A stretch of DNA of 64,000 bases from Streptomyces beigongshangae (GCF_019710745.1 NZ_JAHKJW010000016.1:92190-156189); one strand, 5' to 3'. Positions 14,698 to 23,355 are shown, numbered from the stretch's first letter. Made by a program: numbers and translations. Notes: generated by a model from the letters alone, not told the origin.

Positions 14698-17298
14698 TCA
14701 GCTCACCCGGGTCAGCTTGGCGCCGAGTCCCGGTTCGGCGAGGTCCGACCGCAGCGCGACCGGAACCTCGACCGCGTCGCCCTCCGTACCGTCCCCGACA
14801 CTCAGCGAGCCGACCACGGTTCCCGCCCCCGCCTCGTGCGGAACGGTCTTGCCGCCCTCGTCCAGCTGCAGCTTCACCGTCTGCCCGGCCCAGCCCACCG
14901 CGGAGACGTCCTTGGTGGCGACGACCGGCGTCCGGCCGCCGAGCCCGTCGTCCACGTACCCCACGACGTCACCCTTCTTCAGGATCTTCCGCGAGGTCAG
15001 CGCCTCCTGGGCGGCGATCATCGCCGTCTTGCTGACCGCGTTGACCGTGTCGATGATCGGCGGCGTGTGCTGGCCGAGGACCGCGCCGACGACGATGACG
15101 TTCTCGCCGCCGACCTCCTGGGTGGCGGCGAACAGGAGGTTGCCGCCGGCCTTGGTGGTGGAGCCGGTCTTGATGCCGATGGCGTTGTTGTACGGCACGA
15201 GGCGGTTGTAGTTGTCCCACTTCTTGCCGGACGGGTCCACCCAGCTCGGCAGCTTGGTGATGTCGACCAGGGCCTGGATCCGCACGAGTTCGTTGCCGAG
15301 CTTCACCTGGTCCTCGGCGGTGGAGACCGTGGTCTCCTTCAGCCCCGAGGGGTCGGTGTACTTCGTGTCCTTCATCCCGAGGTCCTCGGCGGCGGCGTTC
15401 ATCTTGTCGACGAACTCCGCCTCGGAACCGTTCGCGTCCCAACGGGCCAGCAGCCGGGCGACGTTGTTCGCGGAGGGGATCATGATGGCCGCGATGGCGT
15501 CCTTCTGGGTGAGGGTGTCGCCCTTCTTGATGGTGTTGAGCGTCGACTCGCCCTGCGCGTCGTAGCCGCCCTCCTTCTCCGCCTTCGCGTCGACCTCGAT
15601 CTTCGCGCCGTCCTCGCCGGCCTTCATCGGGTGTTCCTTGAGGATCACGTACGCCGTCATGGCCTTGGCCACCGAGCCGATCGCGACGGGCTTCTGCTCC
15701 CCGAACGAGTCGACCGTGCCGATGCCGTTGACGTCCATCCAGCCCTGGCCCTCGTCGGGCCACGGCAGGGATGCCTTGTCGCCCTCGAAGGCGTACGTCC
15801 CGTCGGCCGTCAGCGCGAGGGTGGGGGCCGGCAGCGGGCGTACGGCCTGCACGACTGCAAACACCACGATCAGCAGGAGGACCAGCGGAGTCCAGATCTT
15901 GACCCGGCGCACGAGCGTGCGGACCGGGGTCTGGCGGGGCGGCGGTGTGTTCGTCAGCTCCGCGAGGAGGTCCAGCGGGGGCCGCGGCGGGAGGGGCTGC
16001 TGGGTCGTCCGCTCGGGACCGATCTGCGGTACGACGGCGGTCTCGGAGGCGGGCGGCACGGCGGGCTTCGCCTTGGGCGGGGCGGGTTCGTCGAGCGGCT
16101 TGAGCGCCACGAACCTGCTGGTGCGCTCGACCTCGGGCTCGGGCCCGGGCCCGGGCTTGGATTCGGGCTCGGGCCCGGATTCGGCTCCGGGCTTGGATTC
16201 GGGCTCGGGTTCGGCAGCGGGCTGGACCGTGGTTTCGGCAGCGGGTTCGACGACCGCCGCGCCACCGGGCTTCGTGACACCGGGCTTTGCGGCGTCGCCC
16301 TTGTCGGTCGCGAGGTTCTCGGCCGGCCCGGAGTCCTTGCCGTCCTCGGCAGCGGGCTTGGCGTCGCCCAGCTTGAGCATGGCCGTGGGCTGGTCCACGA
16401 CGGGCGGCCGCTTGAAGATGGCGGTGGCCTGGTCGACGGAGGGCTTGGGCCGGGTGCCGGCGTCCGAGGTGGTGTCCGCCTCCGGGACGGCGTCCTCGGG
16501 GGACGCGTCCGCCGGAGCCGCGTCCCGCGGCTCGTCCTCCACCGCCTCCGCGGATGCCGGCTCGGGCTTCCGCCCGGCGCTGCTGTCGGCATCTGCGTCG
16601 GCGCCGGGTGCGGCGTCCTCGGGCTCGGGCTCCGAGTCCGAATGCGCAGCTGCATCCGTCTCCACGTCCGTACCGGCGTCGGCATCGACATCGGCGTCCG
16701 TGCCGGCGTCCGACCCGGAGGTGCCCCCGGCCGCGTCCGAACCGGCATCCGCACCCGCACCCGCACCCGCAGCTTCCGCCTCCGACTTCGGAGCCCGCTT
16801 CGGGGCCGCGTCCTCGTCCGCGCCCGCAGAAGCCCCCTCAGGCGCCTCCTCGTCCGCCGTGGCGGCCGGAGCCGCCGCCGTGCCCCGGAGGCGCGCGGCG
16901 CCGCGCCCGGCGCCCTTCTCGGCGCCCCCGGCGGCACTCTCCGGCTCCGCGGAACCGTCACTCCTCGGGAAATCCCCGGCGGCCGCCCCCTCCGCCCCGG
17001 CGGATTCCGCCGACTCCACGGAACCGGCCGGCTCGGCGGCCACCTCGGACCCCGCCGCACCTTCGGCGGAACCGACGGAACCGACGGAACCGGCCGTTTT
17101 CCCGAGCCCCTCGGACTCCGCCGGACCCGCGGAGCGGCCCGTGGAGAAGACCGCCGTCGCCGTGTCCACCCGGGCGGCCGCCGTCACGGCCTCCCGGGCG
17201 ACCGCCAGTCGCGGATCCGGAACCGGAGCCCTGCTCCCCGACGTCGGTTCCGCCGACGACTCGTGCTGCTTCGACCTGTCGGGGGACTCGCCCGCCAC
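14698..17298 (-). CDS. D-alanyl-D-alanine carboxypeptidase (peptidase S11) with long acidic cytoplasmic tail
   Basis: 866 residues. The C-terminal 380 form a penicillin-binding S11 peptidase that trims the terminal D-Ala of peptidoglycan stem peptides. The three motifs are SVAK (Ser542, Lys545), SAN (Ser609) and KTG (Lys710), followed by the S11 C-terminal beta domain. A single transmembrane helix (TPLVLLLIVVFAVVQAV, about residue 475) separates it from roughly 460 residues of low-complexity Ala/Glu/Pro/Asp sequence predicted to be cytoplasmic. That tail holds repeated TAxF-like motifs (ATAVFS, DQATAIFK, DQPTAMLK), candidate Thr-phosphorylation sites. The GTG at 17298 has GGAGGAGG upstream. 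The usual family length is about 400, so the tail doubles it. Confidence 0.9.
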   Translation of the reverse strand: MAGESPDRSKQHESSAEPTSGSRAPVPDPRLAVAREAVTAAARVDTATAVFSTGRSAGPAESEGLGKTAGSVGSVGSAEGAAGSEVAAEPAGSVESAESAGAEGAAAGDFPRSDGSAEPESAAGGAEKGAGRGAARLRGTAAAPAATADEEAPEGASAGADEDAAPKRAPKSEAEAAGAGAGADAGSDAAGGTSGSDAGTDADVDADAGTDVETDAAAHSDSEPEPEDAAPGADADADSSAGRKPEPASAEAVEDEPRDAAPADASPEDAVPEADTTSDAGTRPKPSVDQATAIFKRPPVVDQPTAMLKLGDAKPAAEDGKDSGPAENLATDKGDAAKPGVTKPGGAAVVEPAAETTVQPAAEPEPESKPGAESGPEPESKPGPGPEPEVERTSRFVALKPLDEPAPPKAKPAVPPASETAVVPQIGPERTTQQPLPPRPPLDLLAELTNTPPPRQTPVRTLVRRVKIWTPLVLLLIVVFAVVQAVRPLPAPTLALTADGTYAFEGDKASLPWPDEGQGWMDVNGIGTVDSFGEQKPVAIGSVAKAMTAYVILKEHPMKAGEDGAKIEVDAKAEKEGGYDAQGESTLNTIKKGDTLTQKDAIAAIMIPSANNVARLLARWDANGSEAEFVDKMNAAAEDLGMKDTKYTDPSGLKETTVSTAEDQVKLGNELVRIQALVDITKLPSWVDPSGKKWDNYNRLVPYNNAIGIKTGSTTKAGGNLLFAATQEVGGENVIVVGAVLGQHTPPIIDTVNAVSKTAMIAAQEALTSRKILKKGDVVGYVDDGLGGRTPVVATKDVSAVGWAGQTVKLQLDEGGKTVPHEAGAGTVVGSLSVGDGTEGDAVEVPVALRSDLAEPGLGAKLTRVS

Positions 17299-17549
17299 CG
17301 ATGCCTCCTCCGTGCGCCACACACCGTGCGCCCAACCGAACCATGAACCAGAAAAGAACCCGAAAACAGTGCACACGCGGCCCGGACACCCCGTGTCCGA
17401 ACCATCTACCAGTGTCCTGTGTGAGGGGTTGACCCCTGCGGTAGACGAGAACGACATATCTACTGGTTCCACTACGAACCGGTCACGTGCTCTCGACAGA
17501 CCAATGTGAGAGGGGTCACCCTGTCACTCATCCACGCGGGGAGGCATGG

Positions 17550-18308
17550 ATGGGCAGGAGCCGCAGAACACTTCCGGAGGAGCTTCTGCTGCTGGCGCTG
17601 GACCCGACCACGGGTACCACCGCACAGCCGCAGTCGCTCGACCTCGGCCTGGCCGGAGCACAGCTAGTAGAGCTGGCGCTGGCCGGACGGATAGCCCCAG
17701 ACGGGGATCGTATCGCCGTGGTGGCACCACGGCCGACCGGAGATCCGACCTTGGACTGTGCGCTGGAACTACTCCGCAGGCGGGGTGCTCCAGTACGCGC
17801 TGTGAACTGGATCGGCGGGCCCCGGCTGGGGTTGCGCCAGACATATCTCTCGCATCTGGAGCGATGCGGCATGGTTCATGCCGTGGCGGGCCAGATGTGC
17901 GGGGTGCTTCCGACGACTCGCTACCAGGCGACGGACACGGAGATCAGCCGGGAGATCAGGGCCCGGCTGGACAGTGCGATCCGCACCGGCGTCCCGCCGG
18001 ACCCGCGGACCGCCGCCCTGGCCGCACTGGCGCACGCCGTGGGCCTGGGCAAGCACCTCTACCCGGGGAACGAAGGGCGTTCGTCGCGCTCCCGTCTCCG
18101 GGATCTGATCAGGCACGACCCCATGGGCGGACTCGTGGCGCACGCCGTGATGGACGTCCAGAACGGTGTGGCAGCACAGCCGCGCCGCAGCCCGGCACCA
18201 CAGACCGGCCGTCAGGCCGGGCCCGGAGCCGGACCCGCACCGGAGCCTGCCAGGGGCGTTCCGATGCAACCGCGCCACGGTTCGATGGCGCGCGCCGTGG
18301 CCCACTGA
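17550..18308 (+). CDS. GPP34 (GOLPH3-like) family protein
   Basis: 252 residues opening MGRSRRTLPEELLLLALD, the hallmark of the GPP34 fold, followed by LVELALAGRI and the helical core to about residue 190. The last 50 residues are Pro/Gly/Ala-rich. In eukaryotes GPP34 proteins bind phosphatidylinositol-4-phosphate; the bacterial role is unknown, although Streptomyces genomes carry many. Of two nearby ATGs, 17550 is in the right frame with GGGGAGG just upstream. It is divergent from the carboxypeptidase gene across 250 bases that contain the palindrome GGGGTTGACCCC. A 19-bp terminator follows at 18450. Confidence 0.85.
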   Translation: MGRSRRTLPEELLLLALDPTTGTTAQPQSLDLGLAGAQLVELALAGRIAPDGDRIAVVAPRPTGDPTLDCALELLRRRGAPVRAVNWIGGPRLGLRQTYLSHLERCGMVHAVAGQMCGVLPTTRYQATDTEISREIRARLDSAIRTGVPPDPRTAALAALAHAVGLGKHLYPGNEGRSSRSRLRDLIRHDPMGGLVAHAVMDVQNGVAAQPRRSPAPQTGRQAGPGAGPAPEPARGVPMQPRHGSMARAVAH

Positions 18309-18449
18309 GTCACCGGTCCACGGCACCCACCGCAACACAGCAGGACCCGTAGCAACTCCGCAGCACCCACCGTGCACCACGCCTCGCGCGTCACGCACGA
18401 TCAGCGCCGCACCGCAGTCCCCAAGACCCGGTTCGGGAGCCGCTGGGCC

Positions 18450-18503
18450 GCGCGGGGCGGCGGACCGTACGTCCGGACGACGAGACGGTCCGCCGCCCCG
18501 CGC
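18450..18503. terminator. Perfect 19-bp stem terminator
   Basis: Arms 18450-18468 and 18485-18503 are exact complements around a 16-base loop. It lies 142 bases beyond the GPP34 gene and probably insulates it from the XRE regulator. Confidence 0.8.
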
Positions 18504-18745
18504 AGCCGCATGCCCGTGCCTGCGTCCATGCCCATGCTCACGCCCATGTCCGCATACCTGGCCTGGTCGGATGTCCGTGCCCACTCGGACCACCGCCGTC
18601 CCGCACCTGACCGTTCGCCGCCGGACCCATCGTCACCCGTCCCCGGCCGGCCCGCCAGGTGGCGCGATGTGGCGACCCGTGGCGGGAGGTGGCGGCAAGT
18701 GGGCGGCAAGTGGCGCGTACGCGCTGCTTATCCGCTGTTTCCCAG

Positions 18746-18768
18746 CGGTGGCAAGTGCCTTGGTGGCA
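18746..18768 (+). promoter_or_regulatory. Direct repeat GGTGGCAA, candidate operator of the XRE regulator
   Basis: GGTGGCAA occurs at 18746-18753 and 18761-18768, 15 bases apart, 60-80 bases before the regulator start. Two GGCAAGTGG copies lie just upstream near 18695-18715. The spacing suits autoregulation, but no binding is shown. Confidence 0.35.
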
Positions 18769-18827
18769 ATCTGCTCAGCAGCAGATACGCAAAGTACAGG
18801 CAGTCCGCAGCCGGAGGTGCACGTCCC

Positions 18828-19685
18828 GTGGCGTCCAACGTCAATCCCACCGTCAGGCGTCGCCGGCTGGGCCAGGAGCTGCGCCGGCTCCGGGAGCTCA
18901 AGGGCATGACGGCCGAGGAGGTGGCCGAGCGGCTGCTCGTCTCGCAGTCGAAGATCAGCCGCCTGGAGAACGGGCGGCGCAGCATCAGCCAGCGCGACGT
19001 CCGCGACCTGTGCGGGGTGTACGAGGTCGAGGACGTCCGGATCGTCGATTCGCTGATGCAGATGGCCAAGGACTCGCGCCAGCAGGGCTGGTGGCATTCC
19101 TTCGGCGACATCCCGTACAGCGTCTACATCGGTCTGGAGACCGACGCGGCGAGCCTGCGCGTGTACGACCCGCTGGTCGTGCCGGGCCTCCTGCAGACCC
19201 GTCCGTACGCGGAGGCCCTGATCCAGGGCGCGCTCCCGGAGGCGGCGACCGGTGACGTCGACAAGCGCGTACAGGTGCGGCTGCGCCGACAGGAACGTAT
19301 CTCCGACCCGGAGAACCCGCTGCGGCTGTGGACCGTCCTCGACGAGGCGGCCCTGCGCCGGACCGTCGGCAACAAGCAGGTGATGATCGAGCAGTTGGAG
19401 CACCTCGTCGAGATGTCCCACGTGCCGCACGTGACGGTTCAGGTCATCCCGTTCGCGATGGGCGCCCATCCGGGGGTGAGCGGCCAGTACGCGATCCTGG
19501 AGTTCCCGGACGCGGCCGACTCCAGCGTGGTCTACATCGAGGGCGTCACCAGCGACCTCTACCTGGAGAAGGCGAACGACGTCCAGAAATACAGTGTGAT
19601 GTACGAGCACCTGCGGGCACAGGCCCTCAACGCGGACCAGTCCCGCGAGTTCATCGCGGACGTCGCCAAGGACTACGCGTACTGA
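18828..19685 (+). CDS. XRE-family helix-turn-helix regulator with DUF5753 (Scr1-like)
   Basis: 285 residues. An XRE helix-turn-helix occupies residues 10-70 (RRLGQELRRLRELKGMTAEE, then LLVSQSKISRLENGRRSISQ), followed by the DUF5753 domain (GWWHSFGDIPYSVYIGLE, VVPGLLQTRPYAEAL, HVPHVTVQVIPFAMGAHPG) ending in ADQSREFIADVAKDY. This two-domain type is abundant in Streptomyces, is normally paired with a DUF397 protein, and affects development and antibiotic production. The GTG at 18828 has a GGAGGTG 7 bases upstream. The DUF397 gene follows 241 bases later on the same strand with its own leader. Confidence 0.92.
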   Translation: MASNVNPTVRRRRLGQELRRLRELKGMTAEEVAERLLVSQSKISRLENGRRSISQRDVRDLCGVYEVEDVRIVDSLMQMAKDSRQQGWWHSFGDIPYSVYIGLETDAASLRVYDPLVVPGLLQTRPYAEALIQGALPEAATGDVDKRVQVRLRRQERISDPENPLRLWTVLDEAALRRTVGNKQVMIEQLEHLVEMSHVPHVTVQVIPFAMGAHPGVSGQYAILEFPDAADSSVVYIEGVTSDLYLEKANDVQKYSVMYEHLRAQALNADQSREFIADVAKDYAY

Positions 19686-19926
19686 GGTGACGCGAGGTCG
19701 GTTCCGACAAGAGAGCGGCGGACGATACACCCTCTGCCTATTGCGGCGGAAGACTCGACTGGCATATGTCATCCGGTCGAGTGAATAGTCGCTTCGTAAG
19801 CCGATGTTGGCGAGTAGCGTCGATCACGCCAAGGGGCAACAACCTTGGCGCAATCCGAACCGCGGGTTCCGGAAAGAACCCGCAACTCGGTGACATCAGT
19901 TCAGACAACCGGCTACCGGAGCGAAC

Positions 19927-20127
19927 ATGACGATCAAACAAGGTGCCACGGACACGTGGACGAAGTCTTCGTACTCCCAGGGGAACGGCGCGTGCGTCGA
20001 GGTCAGGTCCCCCGTCCCGGCGGCGATGGCCGTCCGCGACTCCAAGGTCGCCGAAGGCCCCGCCCTGGCCTTCCCGGCGGAGTCCTGGAGCGCCTTCGTG
20101 ACAGAAGTGAGCCGGGGCACCGTCTGA
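19927..20127 (+). CDS. DUF397 protein, partner of the XRE regulator
   Basis: 66 residues with the DUF397 pattern: W-x-KSSYSQGNGACVEV, then VRDSK and a C-terminal WSAFVTEV helix. Such small proteins are encoded beside XRE/DUF5753 regulators and are thought to act as their antagonists or partners, like a toxin-antitoxin or Scr1-Scr2 pair. The ATG at 19927 follows GGAG. In its leader a GCCAAGG/CCTTGGC hairpin (19828-19849) precedes the start by 80 bases. A terminator follows at 20184. Confidence 0.9.
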   Translation: MTIKQGATDTWTKSSYSQGNGACVEVRSPVPAAMAVRDSKVAEGPALAFPAESWSAFVTEVSRGTV

Positions 20128-20183
20128 CGACGACGGACGCCTCGCGCGGTACGTTCCAGCGACAACCGCATACGCACCATGAA

Positions 20184-20226
20184 CGAGCCCTCTCGACTGG
20201 CCCGCCGTCCCGGCCGAGGGGGCTCG
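20184..20226 (+). terminator. Terminator after the DUF397 gene
   Basis: CGAGCCCTCTCG pairs with CGAGGGGGCTCG (one T-G pair) around a 19-base loop; CCCTTTCC follows. It lies 57 bases past the stop codon. Confidence 0.65.
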
Positions 20227-20260
20227 GCCCTTTCCGCGTAAAAATGATCAGTCTTCCCAC

Positions 20261-20330
20261 CGGTCGCACACCAACCGCACACCGATCACATACCGACCAC
20301 ATACCGACGACCGCATACCGACCGCATATC
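20261..20330. repeat. Phased degenerate repeats of ACCGACCGCATA type
   Basis: Six to seven imperfect copies of CCGAYCRCATA spaced about 11-12 bases run between the DUF397 terminator and the next gene. Roughly one helical turn per unit is suggestive of a cooperative binding site, but it may be only a simple-sequence repeat. Confidence 0.5.
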
Positions 20331-20422
20331 GTTCCGGCCCTCAACCGAACGTCCCCGTTCGATTACAGTGCTGCCGTGTCGGCCGTACGTACGGATTCGG
20401 ATCGGGATCTCAGGAGGCCTCG

Positions 20423-21592
20423 GTGGGTGCGACAGCCGGTGCCGTCTGGGGCCGTGCCGAACAGCAGGACTTCCGCAGCCGGGTGCGCGGCACGCTCCTC
20501 GGCGCGGCGGTGGGCGACACGCTCGGTTCGCCCGTCGACGGCCTCTCCATGGACCGGATCCGTGCCGCGCACGGCGCCGGGGGGCTCACGGATCTGGCCC
20601 ACGGGTTCGGCAGGCGCGGAGCCGTCTCGCACCTCACCCAGCTGACCCTGTTCTCGCTCGACGGGCTGATCCGGGCCCAGGTGCGCCGGGACACCGGTGC
20701 CTGGCACCCGCCGACGGACCTGCACCGGGCGTATCTGCGGTGGGCCGCCACCCAGCGCGACTGGGGCCCCGACGAGCGGCGCAAGGAGGACGGCTGGCTG
20801 GCCCGCGAGGAGTGGCTGTACGCGCGCCGTGAGCCCCCGCGCGCCTGCCTGCTGGGACTCGGCGACGAGACCATGGGCACCCTGGACGCGCCCAAGAACC
20901 CCGACGAGCGGGGCGTGGAGGCCGCGGCCCGCTCCGCCCCGTTCGGGCTGCTGGTCGGCTGGGAGCCCCAGCTCGTCATGCAGCTCGCCGTGGAGTGCGC
21001 GGCGCAGACGCACGGCCACCCCCTGGCGTACCTGTCGGCGGGGGCGTACGCCGTCATCGTGCACGGTCTCGCGCGCGGGGAGAGTCTCGACACCGCCGTC
21101 CAGCGGGCGTTGCAGCTGCTGGCCGCGAGGCCGGGGCAGCAGCCCGTCGCCGAGGCGCTGCAGCGGGCGCTGGGGGCCGTACGGCAGGGCATGCCGACCC
21201 CGTCGCGGGTCGAGGACCTGGCCGGGGACGGCACGGCCGAGGGGCTGCTCTCGGTGGCGGTGTACTGCGCGCTGGTCGGCGAGGACACCCGCCACGGGCT
21301 GTGCCTGTCGGTGAACCACGGCGGCGCGTCGGGGGCCGCCGGCGCGCTCACCGGCGCGCTGCTCGGCGCCCTGCACGGCGAGACGGCCCTTCCGCCGTCC
21401 TGGCTGGCCGAGCTGGAGGGCCGCCCCACCATGCTCGTCCTCGCGGACGACTTCGCGATGGAGATGACCCAGGGACCGGCCCTGCACGGCCCGGCGGGCT
21501 CCTCCCCCGGCTGGCTCGCCCGCTACCCGCGGGGGTACGCGGCGCTGTCGGGCGGGACGCCGGTCCCTGCGGGGCTGACCGCCCAGACCTGA
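20423..21592 (+). CDS. ADP-ribosylglycohydrolase-like protein lacking the metal ligands (probable pseudoenzyme)
   Basis: 389 residues with the all-helical ADP-ribosylglycohydrolase fold from the first block (GTLLGAAVGDTLGSPVDG) to the last (NHGGASGAAGALTGALLGAL). In active enzymes the second block reads TDDT and the last reads GDSDS or GDADT; these Asp, Ser and Thr residues hold two Mg ions. Here they are SHLT (in GAVSHLTQLTLF) and GASGA. All visible metal-binding Asp are replaced while the rest of the fold is kept and the frame is intact, so loss of hydrolysis with a retained binding or regulatory role is likely. The GTG at 20423 has GGAGG 6 bases upstream. Confidence 0.85.
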   Translation: MGATAGAVWGRAEQQDFRSRVRGTLLGAAVGDTLGSPVDGLSMDRIRAAHGAGGLTDLAHGFGRRGAVSHLTQLTLFSLDGLIRAQVRRDTGAWHPPTDLHRAYLRWAATQRDWGPDERRKEDGWLAREEWLYARREPPRACLLGLGDETMGTLDAPKNPDERGVEAAARSAPFGLLVGWEPQLVMQLAVECAAQTHGHPLAYLSAGAYAVIVHGLARGESLDTAVQRALQLLAARPGQQPVAEALQRALGAVRQGMPTPSRVEDLAGDGTAEGLLSVAVYCALVGEDTRHGLCLSVNHGGASGAAGALTGALLGALHGETALPPSWLAELEGRPTMLVLADDFAMEMTQGPALHGPAGSSPGWLARYPRGYAALSGGTPVPAGLTAQT

Positions 21593-21645
21593 CGGGCTGA
21601 CGGGCTGACGGGCTTGACGAGCTGACGAGCTGACGGCCTGACGTG
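21589..21645. repeat. 8-bp tandem repeat CTGACGGG, seven copies
   Basis: Three perfect CTGACGGG units then four variants (CTTGACGAG, CTGACGAG, CTGACGGC, CTGACGTG). The array overlaps the stop codon of the preceding gene. It shares the half-site CTGACG with the palindromes at 24, 54 and 57 kb, but no inverted half-sites are present. Confidence 0.9.
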
Positions 21646-21708
21646 CCCGGCGGGTTTGCCCAGCAGCCACCCCGCCGGTCGCCCGATGCCGGTCGCCGAG
21701 CACGCGTG

Positions 21709-21740
21709 GGGGTGGCCGCTCGTCGAGGAGCGGCCACCCC
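21709..21740. terminator. Bidirectional terminator between convergent genes
   Basis: GGGGTGGCCGCTC and GAGCGGCCACCCC form a perfect 13-bp stem with a 6-base loop between the plus-strand gene ending at 21592 and the minus-strand symporter ending at 21790. Confidence 0.85.
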
Positions 21741-21789
21741 GCTGCCACGCCGGCGCGCGACGGTACGGGCCCGGCGCCCGGCGCCCGGT

Positions 21790-23355
21790 TCAGTCCTTGG
21801 CCGGTGTGCCCACCACGTCGTCCGCCGGGCCGGCCGGGGCCGGTACCGCCGCCGCGGCGGAACCGCCGTCGTCCGAGTTGATCTTCGCGATGAGCGCGTC
21901 CCGTTCCGGGGTGTCCTCCGGCTTCACATAGCCGATGAGGACATAGAGGACGAGCGAGACCGCGAGCGGGATGGACACCTGGTACTGGAGCGGGACCCCG
22001 CCGTCGACGTTCCAGCTGATCGGGTAGTTGACCAGCCAGAAGGTGACCAGGCCGATGCCCCAGCTGATCAGCGCCGCCGTCGGGCCGCTCCTGCGGAACC
22101 ACGGGAGCAGGCCCAGCATCAGCGGGATCGCGATCGGGCCCATCAGACCGGCCACCCACTTGATGACGACGGTGATGATGTCGCCGAAGAAGTCGGAGTT
22201 GACCTGGGTCGCGATGGCCATCGACAGGCCGAGGAAGAGCAGCGTGGCCCAGCGTGCGGCCAGCAGCCCCATCCGGGTGTCCCATTCGCGGGCCTTGCGC
22301 GAGACCGCGGGCATGATGTCGCGGGTGACGACCGCCGCGATGGCGTTGGCGTCCGAGGAGCACATCGCCATGGTGTGGGAGAAGAAGCCGACGATGACCA
22401 GGCCCAGCAGGCCGTGCGGCAGCAGCTGTTCGGCCATCAGCGCGTACGAGTCGGCCGGCACGTCGGTCTCGATGATCAGCGGCGCGACCCACATGGGGAA
22501 GAACAGCACCAGCGGCCAGACCAGCCAGAGCGCGGCGGACAGGGCGCCCGAGCGGGTGGCGGACTTCGCGGAGTCCGTGGCCATGTAGCGCTGGGCCTGG
22601 TTCCACATGCCGCCGTTGTACTCGAAGGTCTTGATGAAGAGGTAGGCGATCAGGAAGACCATCATGTACGGGCCGGCCAGCGGCTTGGTGTGCCCGTCGA
22701 GCGCGGGTTCGTCCCAGACGCTCCACAGGGTGCTGAAGCCGTTCAGCTCGGCCATGACCGCGATGAGCATCGCGATACCGGCGACGAACTGGATGATGAA
22801 CTGGCCCAGTTCGGTCAGCGCGTCCGCCCAGAGCCCGCCGACCGTGCAGTAGACGGCCGTCACGGCGCCGGTGATGAGGATGCCCATGTTGAGCGAAACG
22901 CCGGTGAAGACGGACAGGAGGGTCGCGATGGCGGCCCACTTGGCGCCCACGTCCACGATCTTCAGCAGCACGCCGGACCAGGCGAGGGCCTGCTGGGTGG
23001 GCAGGTCGTAGCGGTTCTTCAGGTACTCCAGCGGCGAGGCCACGTGCAGCCGTGAGCGCACCCGGTTGAGCCGGGGCGCGAACAGCTTCGCGCCGATCGC
23101 GATACCGATGGCGATGGGGAAGGACCAGGTGACGTAGGACGTGACGCCGTACGTGTACGCGATGGCCGCGTAACCCGTGAACATGACCGCGCTGTAGCCG
23201 GACATGTGGTGCGAGATGCCCGACAGCCACCACGGCATCTTGCCGCCGGCGGTGAAGAAGTCGCTGACGTTGTCGACCCGTTTGTGGGACCAGACACCGA
23301 TCGCGACCATCACCCCGAAATAGCCGATGAGCACGGCCCAGTCGAGACCGTTCAT
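21790..23355 (-). CDS. Sodium:solute symporter (SSS family)
   Basis: 521 residues with about 13 transmembrane helices and SSS-family phrases: DFFTAGGKMPWWLSGISHHM, YVTWSFPIAIGIAIGAKLF, LQYQVSIPLAVSLVLYVLIG and an acidic C-terminal tail. It couples sodium to uptake of a sugar, carboxylate or amino acid; the substrate is not evident. The ATG at 23355 has GGGAGAGGG upstream, and a TTGACC (minus strand, 23438-23443) could be its -35 box. A sialic-acid or sugar subgroup is possible but no catabolic gene adjoins it. Confidence 0.9.
   Translation of the reverse strand: MNGLDWAVLIGYFGVMVAIGVWSHKRVDNVSDFFTAGGKMPWWLSGISHHMSGYSAVMFTGYAAIAYTYGVTSYVTWSFPIAIGIAIGAKLFAPRLNRVRSRLHVASPLEYLKNRYDLPTQQALAWSGVLLKIVDVGAKWAAIATLLSVFTGVSLNMGILITGAVTAVYCTVGGLWADALTELGQFIIQFVAGIAMLIAVMAELNGFSTLWSVWDEPALDGHTKPLAGPYMMVFLIAYLFIKTFEYNGGMWNQAQRYMATDSAKSATRSGALSAALWLVWPLVLFFPMWVAPLIIETDVPADSYALMAEQLLPHGLLGLVIVGFFSHTMAMCSSDANAIAAVVTRDIMPAVSRKAREWDTRMGLLAARWATLLFLGLSMAIATQVNSDFFGDIITVVIKWVAGLMGPIAIPLMLGLLPWFRRSGPTAALISWGIGLVTFWLVNYPISWNVDGGVPLQYQVSIPLAVSLVLYVLIGYVKPEDTPERDALIAKINSDDGGSAAAAVPAPAGPADDVVGTPAKD

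Larger units (their letters stand above)
18309..18827. other. 519-base intergenic region with terminator and repeated GGCAA motifs
   Basis: No gene is supported. It contains the terminator at 18450-18503, simple CCATGCCC-type repeats around 18510-18550 and several copies of GGCAAGTGG or GGTGGCAA between 18690 and 18770 in front of the XRE regulator. An in-frame extension of the regulator through it has no coding character. Confidence 0.6.

Noticed and set aside
18372..18827. N-terminal extension of the XRE regulator
   Set aside because: The stretch contains a perfect 19-bp terminator and repeated promoter-like motifs and has no coding signature; the GTG at 18828 has a GGAGGTG site.
21589..21645. 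CTGACG repeats as a fourth site of the CTGACG-N3-CGTCAG regulon
   Set aside because: All half-sites point the same way, none pairs with CGTCAG at 3 bases, and the array lies at gene 3' ends.
20363..23233. Very long minus-strand frame covering the pseudo-glycohydrolase and the symporter
   Set aside because: It is a shadow frame; both real genes have strong family motifs in other frames.
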